A DNA stretch of 64,000 nt from an uncultured Verrucomicrobia subdivision 3 bacterium. Lineage in GTDB: Bacteria; Verrucomicrobiota; Verrucomicrobiia; Limisphaerales; UBA11358. The DNA is taken from contig CAIXUZ010000052.1 of assembly GCA_903922735.1 (NCBI GenBank), positions 36,431 to 100,430 of the forward strand. Reading direction: 5' to 3'. The notes under the pieces were generated by a model. It did not search any database and was not told the origin of the DNA. It worked only from the letters and a program-made list of their open reading frames with translations. Both the position numbers and the translations under genes were made by a program. Positions 1 through 9,319 of this stretch are shown here, piece by piece (the stretch's first letter is position 1; each line of letters opens with the position of its first letter).

Positions 1-1581
1 GCCCAGGGCTATCGGTTTCAATCTCATTCTGACACAGAGGTTGTTCTGGCCGCTTATTCCCGCTGGGGCCGGGATTGCCTCCAGCGTTTCAACGGCATGT
101 GGGCTTTTGCGATTTATGATTGCCGGGCAAAAAACCTCTTCCTCGCCCGGGATCGCTTTGGCGTCAAACCGCTCTATTATTTTTCCGAACCGGGAAGGTT
201 TGCCTTCGCTTCCGAGTTGAAGCAGTTGCATCACTTGCAGGGTGGAAAAGGGCGGGTGAACCGCCGTCTGTTGGCAGATTTCTTCATGTGGCGACTGGAG
301 ACGCACACCCAAGAAACCTTCTTTGAGGAAATGTTTTGTCTGCCGCCGGGTGCCTGGGCTGAGGTTGATGCCGAAACCCTGCTTGCTGGCAACATTCGCC
401 CTCAACAATTTTGGTTTCCGAAAGCGTTGGCACATGGCAACCCGGCCAACATTCATGCGGATTTTCGCGCCTTGTTTGAAGACGCGGTGCGCTTGCGACT
501 GCGCAGCGATGTTCCCGTTGGCATTACTTTGTCCGGCGGCCTTGATTCTTCAGCCGTGGCCTGTGTGGCCAGCGGCCAACAAAAACGCGATGGGGCAGGT
601 GCCATGGAAGCATTCACGGCGGCCTATCATGACCCGGGATTTTCCGAAGAGCCTTTTGCCCGGAGCGTGGCGCAAAACGCCGGTTTGAAGCATACTCTGA
701 TCTACCCCGAAAGCGGGCAAATCACGGAAGATTGGAATCGGTTTTTGTGGTTCATGGAGGAGCCATTTGGCAGCCTCTCGTATTATACCAACTGGAAAGT
801 ATATCAGCAAATCCGCGCGGCAGGAATATCGGTGATTTTGAGCGGGCAAGGCGGTGACGAGCTGTTGCTGGGATACGAGCGATACCGTTTTCCGTTCCTG
901 CTTCAGCAAATGAAAAACGGCCGTTTTCCGGAAGCTTTCAAGTTTTTTTTGCAAGGCCGTCACCGCGGCAATATGGGAATTTTCCGGCAGCTACAATTCA
1001 TGGCCTATTTTACGATGCCGGAACTGCGGGCGCTGCGCCGTCGCCGTCTAGTCGGGCCGTTTTTGCGCAAGGATTTTCTTGAGTTCGGTCTCACCCGCAA
1101 ACCGGTGCTGATGGACAGTGCGAATTGTCAGAACCGGATCGAGATGCAGATAAAGGAATTTTCCAAATACCAATTGCCACATTTGCTCCGGCATGAGGAT
1201 CGCGTCTCAATGAGTCACGCCGTTGAGACGCGCCTGCCGTTTCTGGATTACCGGCTCTTTGAATTTGTGCTGGGCCAACGCGATGAAGATCTGTTGGCAG
1301 AAGGTTGGTCCAAGCACCTGCTGCGGGAAGCGATGAGGGATATTCTGCCAGAACCAGTGCGATTACGTACCGATAAAAAAGGCTTCGATACTCCCAGCCG
1401 ACGTTTATTGCGCGAGCATCCGGAATTTTTTGGGGCGCTGCTGGATCGCAACCATGACGATGCCGCATTGGATACAGCCGCCATCCGGCGAGCCTATAAT
1501 GCGGGGACCATTGACGCAGGCCTGTTGTGCTCGGCTTGCGCCTATCTCTCGTGGAAGGAAATATTTCAGATGCAAAATTAG
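1..1581 (+). CDS. asnB: Asparagine synthetase (glutamine-hydrolysing), 5' truncated by window edge
   Basis: The reading frame is open from base 1, so the start lies outside the window. The visible part begins in the N-terminal glutaminase domain (SDTEVVLAAYSRWG, then GMWAFAIYD) and continues into the synthetase domain, with the ATP-binding SGGLDSS loop and the SGQGGDELLLGY motif. Family members convert aspartate and glutamine to asparagine; paralogues in EPS loci probably amidate sugar acids or amino-acid substituents. It is followed after 3 bp by a glycosyltransferase, so it is part of the EPS operon. About 526 residues are visible of a usual 600 to 650. The family is clear; the exact substrate in this locus is inferred. 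Confidence 0.93.
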   Translation, partial: AQGYRFQSHSDTEVVLAAYSRWGRDCLQRFNGMWAFAIYDCRAKNLFLARDRFGVKPLYYFSEPGRFAFASELKQLHHLQGGKGRVNRRLLADFFMWRLETHTQETFFEEMFCLPPGAWAEVDAETLLAGNIRPQQFWFPKALAHGNPANIHADFRALFEDAVRLRLRSDVPVGITLSGGLDSSAVACVASGQQKRDGAGAMEAFTAAYHDPGFSEEPFARSVAQNAGLKHTLIYPESGQITEDWNRFLWFMEEPFGSLSYYTNWKVYQQIRAAGISVILSGQGGDELLLGYERYRFPFLLQQMKNGRFPEAFKFFLQGRHRGNMGIFRQLQFMAYFTMPELRALRRRRLVGPFLRKDFLEFGLTRKPVLMDSANCQNRIEMQIKEFSKYQLPHLLRHEDRVSMSHAVETRLPFLDYRLFEFVLGQRDEDLLAEGWSKHLLREAMRDILPEPVRLRTDKKGFDTPSRRLLREHPEFFGALLDRNHDDAALDTAAIRRAYNAGTIDAGLLCSACAYLSWKEIFQMQN

Positions 1582-1584
1582 GCC

Positions 1585-2772
1585 ATGCGCATTCTCTTCA
1601 TCACCGGCAACTATCCTTCAGCGGCTTTTCCAGCCAATGGCGCGTTTGTCCGACAACTGGTCTGGGCGGTGGCCCGGCAAGGGCATGATTGCTCCGTTAT
1701 CAGCCCCGTGCGCCAGTTATTGCGTCGCTTTGGCCCGCTGCCGCCATTGGTGTCCCAGGAATCGGCTGGAGCCGGGGTTGGGGTTCAGGTGTTGCGACCC
1801 CGATATCATTCGGCCGGATCGAAGAAAATTGGATTTATCCACACGGGCCGGTTCACCCAATTTGCGTTTGAGCATGCGGTGATAAAATCCTTGTCCGATT
1901 TGGGAAATCGCCCTGATGTTTGCTATGGTCATTTTTTGTATCCCGGCGGTAGCGGCGCGGCGGTAGCGGCGCGGCATTTCGGAGTGCCGGCATTTGCAGC
2001 GGTTGGTGAAGGCACCTTCTGGACCATAGAACCATTTGGGGCCCCGCGAGCCCAGCGACATCTTGCACCCGTTAGTGGATTCGTGGCGGTGTCCTCCGTA
2101 ATCAGCGGAATGCTACGAGAGCAGTTGCAAATTCCGGATGAGAAAATCGGGGTGTTTCCCAACGGAGTGGATTTATGCCGGTTTCACCCGCGGCCCCGAG
2201 AGGAAATGTGCCGGAAGCACGGACTGTGCCCGGATGCCTTTCATATCAGTTTTGTTGGTAACTTTGACGAACTGAAAGGAGTGGCCCGGCTGGCGGAAGC
2301 AGTCCGCAACTTGAAGGGAGTGCGACTTATCCTCATAGGCAAAGGTCCGGTGAAAGTCGCGTCCCCAGTGATTGTTTTCAAGGGACCCGTGGCGCACGAA
2401 GTCGTTCCGGAGCTGCTGTGTGCCTCGGATTTGTTTGTCTTGCCCACGGCCGAGGAAGGTTCGTGTAACGCGGTGATTGAAGCCATGGCCTGCGGCCTTC
2501 CCGTGGTTACCTCCAATGGCAATTATATGGATGATCTGGTGAACGATCAAGTGGCGTTGCGCGTGAACCCACTGGACGTTGCCGAGATTCGCCGAGGCAT
2601 TCTCACTTTGATGAATGAGCCCGCCCGCCGCCACGCACTGGCTGCCCGCGCGCTGGAACATTCACGGAAATATGACATCAATCTCCGTGCGAAAAAAATA
2701 TTGAACTGGATACAACAACGGATGGATTACCCATCCCCAATCGTTTCGAGCCATGCAAGCCAGGCCCATTGA
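1585..2772 (+). CDS. Glycosyltransferase, GT4 family
   Basis: 395 residues with the two-Rossmann-domain GT-B layout. The N-terminus (MRILFITGNYPSAAFPANGA) is typical of GT4 enzymes. The C-terminal half has the nucleotide-sugar region, with FPNGVD, then LFVLPTAEEGSCNAVIEAMACGLPVV containing the E(x7)E pattern of retaining GT4 enzymes. It starts 3 bp after asnB and its 3' end overlaps the next gene by 20 bp, which indicates one transcript. It probably adds one sugar to the lipid-linked EPS repeat unit at the cytoplasmic face of the inner membrane. Donor and acceptor cannot be told from sequence. Confidence 0.9.
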   Translation: MRILFITGNYPSAAFPANGAFVRQLVWAVARQGHDCSVISPVRQLLRRFGPLPPLVSQESAGAGVGVQVLRPRYHSAGSKKIGFIHTGRFTQFAFEHAVIKSLSDLGNRPDVCYGHFLYPGGSGAAVAARHFGVPAFAAVGEGTFWTIEPFGAPRAQRHLAPVSGFVAVSSVISGMLREQLQIPDEKIGVFPNGVDLCRFHPRPREEMCRKHGLCPDAFHISFVGNFDELKGVARLAEAVRNLKGVRLILIGKGPVKVASPVIVFKGPVAHEVVPELLCASDLFVLPTAEEGSCNAVIEAMACGLPVVTSNGNYMDDLVNDQVALRVNPLDVAEIRRGILTLMNEPARRHALAARALEHSRKYDINLRAKKILNWIQQRMDYPSPIVSSHASQAH

Positions 2773-3718
2773 CTCGTCAAGCAGGGACGCTTATGACGAC
2801 CTAGCGTCCGAGTATGGCAGGGTGTTTTATATGCGACCCTGGGCTGAAAACTTTGGCACCACCCTGCGGCAAGTCGGGATTTTTGATGACCACAATCATT
2901 TGGTGGGCGGATTTCATTATGTTGAAGAGCGGGTGGCGGGTTTTAAGTTTATCAGAAATCCCCCCTTTACGCCTGTGATTGGCCCTTTCATGCGAGTCAA
3001 GTCGCAGAACCCTGTGGCTATATTAGAATCAAAACGAAAAATCCTTGAAACGGTCGCAGATTTCTTTTCCTGCCAGCGCAGGGCAATTGTGAGCGTGGCT
3101 TTGGAATATCAGGTTACGGATGGACTTGCCTTTCAGTGGCGCGGATTCAAAACCAGCCCTCGATACACTTATCGCATCGAATTGAACCAAACAAAGGAGC
3201 ATATCTTCAAGAACTTTTCTCAGGCGAGGCGCAACGACATATCCAAGGCAATTCGTGATGGTTTGACGGTTGAGCGTTCACGCGATTTCCAGAGTGTCAG
3301 TAAACTTGTTCAGGGAACTTTTATCCGAACCAGCGGACGGCTCAATGAGGAAGTGTTGCAGGCAATTCTAATGCGGTATGCGCAGCCGGAAAATAGTTTT
3401 GCCTATATTGTGCGGCAACACGACCGGCCTATTGCGGCAACATTCATCGTCCTCGATAAGGGAACAGCCTACTATCTTTTGGGCGGATATGACAGCGAGC
3501 ATAGCCACCATGGAGCTGGGGCTTTGGCGGTTTCTGAATCCATCATTGCCGCAAATGAGATGGGATTGCAGATTTTTGATTTCGAAGGTTCCTCTATTCC
3601 GCCAATTGAGCGGTTTTTTCGTGGTTTTGGTGGTCAGTTGACGCACCATTTCATTGTCAGTCGCGCATGGTTTCCGATGGAAGTGTTGCTTAAGTTTAGA
3701 AAGCGCAACCTTTTTTGA
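2753..3718 (+). CDS. FemAB/GNAT-type acyltransferase of EPS locus
   Basis: 321 residues. The central segment (FSQARRNDISKAIRDGLTV) and the later YYLLGGYDSEHSHHGAGALA and FDFEGSSIPPIERFFRGFGG stretches match the tandem-GNAT fold seen in FemAB-related, PEP-CTERM-associated acyltransferases. Such proteins transfer acyl or aminoacyl groups, but the substrate here is unknown. No signal peptide is seen, so a cytoplasmic role is likely. It overlaps the upstream glycosyltransferase by 20 bp, and the downstream glycosyltransferase begins just after its stop. A role in decorating an EPS sugar is inferred from context. Confidence 0.78.
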   Translation: MQARPIDSSSRDAYDDLASEYGRVFYMRPWAENFGTTLRQVGIFDDHNHLVGGFHYVEERVAGFKFIRNPPFTPVIGPFMRVKSQNPVAILESKRKILETVADFFSCQRRAIVSVALEYQVTDGLAFQWRGFKTSPRYTYRIELNQTKEHIFKNFSQARRNDISKAIRDGLTVERSRDFQSVSKLVQGTFIRTSGRLNEEVLQAILMRYAQPENSFAYIVRQHDRPIAATFIVLDKGTAYYLLGGYDSEHSHHGAGALAVSESIIAANEMGLQIFDFEGSSIPPIERFFRGFGGQLTHHFIVSRAWFPMEVLLKFRKRNLF

Positions 3719-3735
3719 ATTCGGTCTATAAATTA

Positions 3736-4860
3736 ATGGCTGACCAGAAACAACTCAATCGTACCTGCATTATTACGACCGTGCATAATGCCCAGGACGA
3801 ACGTATTTTCCACAAGCAGGCATTGTCGCTGGCACACGCCGGGTTTAAGGTGTCGATGATTGCCGGCTGGACGGCGGATATGGATTCCGGGCCGGTGAAA
3901 AAACTGCCGCTGCCGGTTTTTCATGGAAAGCTGGAACGGATCTTTCGTGGCTCGTTTTGCGCCCTGCGGCTGGCATTAAAGGAAAAGGCTGCCGTTTATC
4001 ATTTTCATGATCCGGAGTTGTTGCCGCTGGGCGTAGCACTAAAATGTTTTGGCAAGCGCGTGATTTATGATGTGCACGAGGATTACTCCCGAAAAATCCT
4101 CTCACGCGGTTTGCCGCCATTTTTGGGTAGGGTGGGGTCAAGGTGCCTCCGCCTTTTTGAATCACTGTGTGCCGCGAGTTTTGATCACATCATCGTGGCG
4201 GATTCTCATGTGGCTACACTATTCCAATCGGCGAAGACCACGGTCATTGCCAATTACCCGCCGCTGGATTTCGTGCGGCAGGCCGCGCCGCTGCTGCAGG
4301 ATCCGTCCAGGCCGTTTCGCGTGGTTTACGTTGGTGGAATCAGTTTGAGCCGCGGCATCGGCAAGATCTTGGATGCGCTGGAGTTGATCAAAGATCGTCC
4401 GATCGAATTTCATCTAGCGGGTTCAGTCAGCGATGCCGGCTTGCTGGCACAGATAAAGCGGCATCCGCAGGTTGTGTATCATGGGGTGCTGCCGTGGGGG
4501 AAGGTAAATGAATTGCTCGCGCAGGCGGATGTCGGGATGGTCTTGTTTCAGCCCGTGCCGGCTTTCCAATACTATCCAGGTGAGAACATCATCAAGCTAT
4601 GGGAATATTTGGGCATGGGGTTGCCGATCATTATCTCGGACTTTCCCAAGCTCAAGACGCTCACTGAAACGCTGGGGGCCGGAATTGCGGTGGATCCGAT
4701 CAGGCCGGTGGCCATCGCGGCGGCCATACGTCAATTGCGGGATAAACCAGAGCTGCGGTGTCGATTGGGCGAGAATGGGCGTAGGGCTGTGTTAAAGGAG
4801 CGAAATTGGGACAACCAAGCTATGAAACTAGTGGCGGTTTATCAAGAACTTGGAGAATGA
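3736..4860 (+). CDS. Glycosyltransferase, GT4-like
   Basis: 374 residues from the ATG at 3736. A TTG at 3715 would add seven residues and overlap the previous stop, but the ATG gives the natural N-terminus. The N-terminal domain has CIITTVHNAQDERIFHKQA, an acceptor-domain signature of EPS glycosyltransferases, and VYHFHDPELLPLG. The C-terminal domain has VVYVGGISLSRGIGKILDAL and the donor-binding ENIIKLWEYLGMGLPIIISD segment, here with a single clear Glu. It acts in the cytoplasm on lipid-linked EPS intermediates. The specific sugar is unknown. Confidence 0.87.
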   Translation: MADQKQLNRTCIITTVHNAQDERIFHKQALSLAHAGFKVSMIAGWTADMDSGPVKKLPLPVFHGKLERIFRGSFCALRLALKEKAAVYHFHDPELLPLGVALKCFGKRVIYDVHEDYSRKILSRGLPPFLGRVGSRCLRLFESLCAASFDHIIVADSHVATLFQSAKTTVIANYPPLDFVRQAAPLLQDPSRPFRVVYVGGISLSRGIGKILDALELIKDRPIEFHLAGSVSDAGLLAQIKRHPQVVYHGVLPWGKVNELLAQADVGMVLFQPVPAFQYYPGENIIKLWEYLGMGLPIIISDFPKLKTLTETLGAGIAVDPIRPVAIAAAIRQLRDKPELRCRLGENGRRAVLKERNWDNQAMKLVAVYQELGE

Positions 4861-4870
4861 GTATCAGCTT

Positions 4871-7792
4871 ATGAAAAAAAGTTTTTTAATATTGCTCATC
4901 TGTTGCGCGGTATTGTTGTGTGTTCTGGCTGATGCTCCATTCCGACTGGCCATTGCTTCGTCGGGCGGTGCCGGAATGTTGGTATTGGCGGGGGTTTCTA
5001 ATGGTTTTTGCCAGGTAGAAAGCGCGCCGCAACTTGGCAGCAGCTGGGTCACTTACCCGATGACAGGAGCGGTGGTGGCGGTTACTTCAACCCAGATGGC
5101 AATCAACTTGCCGTATTTGGATCAGCAACGATTTTTCCGCGCCGTTCATCTGGGCACAAATCCTGTGACGGTCAGCCAGCCGGTTTTCATCAGAGCTACC
5201 AACAGTTTTCAGCGCACCGGCAATTCGATTGATCCGGTCACAGGCGCGGTGGCGGGCGCAAACACGCCAAACCTTCGGAACGTGGAATTACCCGTTTGGC
5301 CACCGGGTCAGGGGCTTCAGCGAATAGGTGGAACTAATTTTGTGGTCGGCATCAGGCGTGATGGTGCGCTTTTGGGCACACCTAACATTTTGGGCCAAGG
5401 GGCATTGTTCCTATCAACCAACGCTGGCATTACATGGAATCCGTTAGCCAACCTGCCAACACAAAGAACCACAGACGCCATTCTCAGAATATGCAGTGTG
5501 CCATTTGGAACCAACGAGTTGGTATTCGCTTCCATGCAGCAAGGATGGTTGCTGCTCTCCACAAATCAAGGGTTGACTTTTTCAAAAAACCTTTTGCCGA
5601 CATGGTATTCCGCTGAGGGAACAAGGGCGCCATTTCACGATAATCTACTGGTGGAGGCGGTGGCGGGCAAACCGCTGGAGGATTGCCACCTGTTGGCATG
5701 TTTGTACGGCTCAAGATTGGAGGGTGGCACTGTGTCGACAGCCAATTATACCATGATTGGCTGCATTTATGTGTTTCGCACCAGCGCCACCTTAAAACAG
5801 ATGGCAGCAGGAACGGCCCCGCAATTTGATCTGGCCTGGAAGCAGGATTATTTTGACTTCTTTACTCGATACGTTACGGGAGCCATCGCCGTGAATAATC
5901 ATACCGGGCTGGTTTCCGGCACTACAAATACCCTGACGGATGCCACCGCCAACTTTGGTGCCAATGTAACAACATATCCCCGTTGCGTGCGGATTGTCAG
6001 TGGCACGGGCGCAGGGCAAAGCCGGATGGTGGTTTCCAATACCCCAAATACTCTGACTGTCTATACGCCTTGGCAGGTCACACCCGACAGTGCCAGTGAC
6101 TATCAGATCATCAACGGCGGGGTGGTTGGCCAGGGTATGCATCTGCATTGTGCAACGTGGCTGCCACAATCACGCAATGGTGATTCAAATGTGCTATTTG
6201 TAAGCTTTGGCGACAAAAGTTCTGGGCATGTATGCCGCATCCCGAGCTTTGATCAATTAGGCGTAAACCCCAGTGGGGAGGATTATTCCGGATTGGGCTG
6301 GAATTATTCCGATACGCAAGTGTTTGCGGTGGGCCACCAGCCTACGGCGATGTGGCCGGATGGCCATGGCCAGCTTTATTTCTTAGCGCGGGATTATGAT
6401 GGAACAATCCTAAATACGCCGGACGATGTCTTTATCCCGCAAGATATCTTTGAGGATTCATTTAATCCCTACGGTTCCACCTATGATGGAGTCGGCTACG
6501 ACGCCTTGGTTGGCAGCAATCAAGTGGCGGTGGTGGCCAAGCTGACCGAGGGGACCGTTGGCCAATATGGGATTTATGTTGGCGACCCGACCGGTCCGCA
6601 ACAAATGTATCGGTATGTTCGGGGCCTGAGCTTATCCAGTTCTGGTAGTTATAATGGTTACGGTCTTGCCTATGGTAATCCACAATCCAGCGTTGTTGTT
6701 GTATCCGCTGATTCATTTGGAAGTGGCGTTATCACGAACACTTGGTTAATACAACTACCTAGTCTGACTAACATCCAAGCGATATTGGTCGCCAACGCCG
6801 CCACTAATCTGATCTCAAATGCTGATTTCATGACTAACTCAGGCATTATGCCGAGCAATTGGTATCGCTCCGGTCCCATCCCGGCGAGCGCACTGGTATA
6901 TGCCGGAACCAACATTTATGGAGGCGGTTTGGCCTGGCAGGTTGGGCAAACCAATCAATCGACCACCACGGATTTTATTGTCAGCATGCCATTAACAGTT
7001 TTTTCACCGGCTAGACCATTATGTCTATCATTCCCCTACCGGATGGCCACTTCAATCAACGCCAGCTATTCCGCTCCGGCAGCCCTGCGTGTGCAGTGGA
7101 ATTCCCCGACTGGTGCAATACGCATTGACTCCTCAAATGGAAACAGTCGCCAAGTGACAAATCAATGGCACACCGATCATTTCAGTGTGCTTCCCCCGAC
7201 CAATGCCAATAAAGCACTGATCTCCTATGAATTCAGAAGTTACACCGGCTCAGTGGATGTAGCGCTGCCGTCCGCTAATTGGTCGCGCTATGCGGTGCCG
7301 GCGGTCGGTGCCCGCGCGGCCGATGTTTTGGAGTATGCCACCGCCGACGGCGACTGGTCGGGAAAGCTCAACTCGCACGTCGAGTTTCTCGTGCTGCCGC
7401 TCTGGCCGACCGATGTGAATCCGTATGCGACGGAAACCCTCTGCTCCATCCTTTCCGGCGACGGTTGCCGCTGTCTTCTGACCTGGGATTACAACTTGGG
7501 CTTTCAGGCGTTGTTACAAGACAGTCGGGGGAAGCCATTGCTTTCGTTGAATCTCGGTCAGTTACATTTGTTAACACGCTTTGACCCATGCCGGTTTGTC
7601 GTGGATTTTCAGCACGGAGTTTTGACGGTAAAACTGGATGCCGGCGGCGATGTGCTTCAGGCCGTCGGTGCTACCAACGCCATCAATTCTTTAAATCCGA
7701 TTAAAATCCGCCTTGGTAGCGATCAATTCAACGGTGCCAATCTTGGCTGGGAGGGCTATTACGCTTTGCTGGCTTGTCAGGGGTCGAATTAG
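4871..7792 (+). CDS. Large secreted protein with BNR/sialidase-like repeats
   Basis: 973 residues from the ATG at 4871; a TTG at 4850 adds only seven residues before the signal peptide. The N-terminus is a clear signal peptide (KKSFLILLICCAVLLCVLA). Two motifs of the type GITWNPL and GLTFSKN with flanking LFLSTN and LLLSTN resemble BNR/Asp-box beta-propeller repeats. The last 170 residues look like a beta-sandwich (LamG-like) region, beginning near VEFLVLPLW. It is Thr/Asn/Ser rich as is usual for exported verrucomicrobial proteins. It sits between an EPS glycosyltransferase and glmM. A role in carbohydrate binding or surface display is inferred; no catalytic residues are identified. Confidence 0.7.
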   Translation: MKKSFLILLICCAVLLCVLADAPFRLAIASSGGAGMLVLAGVSNGFCQVESAPQLGSSWVTYPMTGAVVAVTSTQMAINLPYLDQQRFFRAVHLGTNPVTVSQPVFIRATNSFQRTGNSIDPVTGAVAGANTPNLRNVELPVWPPGQGLQRIGGTNFVVGIRRDGALLGTPNILGQGALFLSTNAGITWNPLANLPTQRTTDAILRICSVPFGTNELVFASMQQGWLLLSTNQGLTFSKNLLPTWYSAEGTRAPFHDNLLVEAVAGKPLEDCHLLACLYGSRLEGGTVSTANYTMIGCIYVFRTSATLKQMAAGTAPQFDLAWKQDYFDFFTRYVTGAIAVNNHTGLVSGTTNTLTDATANFGANVTTYPRCVRIVSGTGAGQSRMVVSNTPNTLTVYTPWQVTPDSASDYQIINGGVVGQGMHLHCATWLPQSRNGDSNVLFVSFGDKSSGHVCRIPSFDQLGVNPSGEDYSGLGWNYSDTQVFAVGHQPTAMWPDGHGQLYFLARDYDGTILNTPDDVFIPQDIFEDSFNPYGSTYDGVGYDALVGSNQVAVVAKLTEGTVGQYGIYVGDPTGPQQMYRYVRGLSLSSSGSYNGYGLAYGNPQSSVVVVSADSFGSGVITNTWLIQLPSLTNIQAILVANAATNLISNADFMTNSGIMPSNWYRSGPIPASALVYAGTNIYGGGLAWQVGQTNQSTTTDFIVSMPLTVFSPARPLCLSFPYRMATSINASYSAPAALRVQWNSPTGAIRIDSSNGNSRQVTNQWHTDHFSVLPPTNANKALISYEFRSYTGSVDVALPSANWSRYAVPAVGARAADVLEYATADGDWSGKLNSHVEFLVLPLWPTDVNPYATETLCSILSGDGCRCLLTWDYNLGFQALLQDSRGKPLLSLNLGQLHLLTRFDPCRFVVDFQHGVLTVKLDAGGDVLQAVGATNAINSLNPIKIRLGSDQFNGANLGWEGYYALLACQGSN

Positions 7793-7898
7793 GAAGGGGA
7801 CGGGGAAAAGAAATCTGAGACCCGAATAAAACCAGAAGTTGGGAGTTAGGAGATGGAAGATGGGAGTTAGGCGGCAAAAAGGAACTTCGAATTATTTT

Positions 7899-9281
7899 AT
7901 GCGTACATATCAAAAAATCTTCGGCACCGATGGTGTCCGCGGCACCGCGAACATCGAACCCGTCACCGCCGAAACCGCGTTGAAGCTCGGCCGCGCCGCT
8001 GCGCACGTCTTTAAAAACCTCGAATCCCAGTCACGCGGCCGCGGCAAGCATCGCATCGTCATCGGCAAGGACACGCGGCTCTCCGGCTACATGCTCGAGA
8101 ATGCCATCAGCTCCGGCATCCTTTCGATGGGGGTGGACGTGTTCTTCGTCGGCCCGCTGCCGACGCCGGGCGTCGCCTACGTCACGCGCAGCCTGCGCGC
8201 GGACGCGGGCATCGTCATCACCGCCTCGCACAATCCCTACACCGACAACGGCATCAAGTTTTTCCGCGCCGACGGCTACAAGCTCGACGACAAAATTGAA
8301 GCCGAGATCGAACGCCTCGTCTTCTCCGGCGAAGTGGAGAACATCCGCCCCTCCGCCGAGCACATCGGCCGCGCCGTGCGCATTGACGACGCGCTGGGCC
8401 GCTACATCGAGCACGCCAAGGCCAGCTTCCCGCACGGCCTGACGCTCGAAGGCGTGAAAATTGTCTTGGACTGCGGCCACGGTGCGGCTTACAAGGCATC
8501 GCCCTGTGTCCTGCGCGAACTGGGAGCGGAAGTCATCGTCTATGGCAACCAGCCCGACGGCAAAAACATCAACGAAAACTGCGGTTCCATGCACCCGGAA
8601 ACGATGTGCCGGAAAGTCGGCGAGCACGGCGCGCACCTTGGCATTGCGCACGACGGCGACGCCGACCGCGTGCTGCTCTGCGACGAAACCGGCACGCTGA
8701 TTGACGGCGACGACATCATGGCCATCGCCGCGCTGGAGATGCTCGCGGAAAATTCCCTGGCCGGAAAAACCTTGGTCAGCACCGTGATGAGCAATGCCGG
8801 CCTCGAAGCCGCCATCAACAAGGCCGGCGGCAAAATGCTCCGCACCGCGGTCGGCGACAAGAACGTGATTGACGAGATGCTGCGGCACGACTTCAACTTC
8901 GGCGGCGAGCAGAGCGGACACCTGATTTTCCGTGATCATGCCAGCACCGGTGACGGGCTGGTGGCGGCGCTGCAAATCCTGCGCATCATGAAAGCCCGGG
9001 GAACGCCGCTCTCCCAGCTGGCGAAATGCTGGACGCGCTTTCCGCAACTCGTGACCAACGTGAAGGTGCGCGAGAAAAAACCGTTTACGCAGCTCGATGG
9101 CGTGAACCAGTTGGTGGCCGAGGCCGAAAAAGAATTGTCAGCGCAAGGCGGACGACTCCTGCTGCGCTACTCCGGCACGGAGCCAAAGGCGCGGCTGCTC
9201 GTGGAGGGCCGCGACGCCGCGATGCTGAAAGCCTGGTCGGAAAAAATCTGCGGCGCGATCCAGAAACAGATCGGTGAGTAG
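7899..9281 (+). CDS. glmM: Phosphoglucosamine mutase
   Basis: 460 residues from the ATG at 7899, giving the N-terminus MRTYQKIFGTDGVRGTAN. The phosphoserine loop ITASHNPYTDNG carries the catalytic Ser near residue 110; DGDADRV is the metal-binding loop and RYSGTEPKARLLVEG is the C-terminal phosphate-binding loop. The enzyme interconverts glucosamine-6-P and glucosamine-1-P on the way to UDP-GlcNAc. An upstream in-frame ATG at 7839 lies in a short direct-repeat sequence (two copies of a GGGAGTTAGG-like word) and is rejected as start. The gene is richer in GC codons than the flanking EPS genes, so it may be a core gene within the locus. Confidence 0.96.
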   Translation: MRTYQKIFGTDGVRGTANIEPVTAETALKLGRAAAHVFKNLESQSRGRGKHRIVIGKDTRLSGYMLENAISSGILSMGVDVFFVGPLPTPGVAYVTRSLRADAGIVITASHNPYTDNGIKFFRADGYKLDDKIEAEIERLVFSGEVENIRPSAEHIGRAVRIDDALGRYIEHAKASFPHGLTLEGVKIVLDCGHGAAYKASPCVLRELGAEVIVYGNQPDGKNINENCGSMHPETMCRKVGEHGAHLGIAHDGDADRVLLCDETGTLIDGDDIMAIAALEMLAENSLAGKTLVSTVMSNAGLEAAINKAGGKMLRTAVGDKNVIDEMLRHDFNFGGEQSGHLIFRDHASTGDGLVAALQILRIMKARGTPLSQLAKCWTRFPQLVTNVKVREKKPFTQLDGVNQLVAEAEKELSAQGGRLLLRYSGTEPKARLLVEGRDAAMLKAWSEKICGAIQKQIGE

Positions 9282-9319
9282 AAAACTCTGCTTAACGCAA
9301 AGTAATCTGATTAGTGGTC

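Noticed and set aside
8031..9047. 338-codon minus-strand ORF opposite glmM
   Set aside because: Shadow of the very GC-rich glmM gene; no motif.
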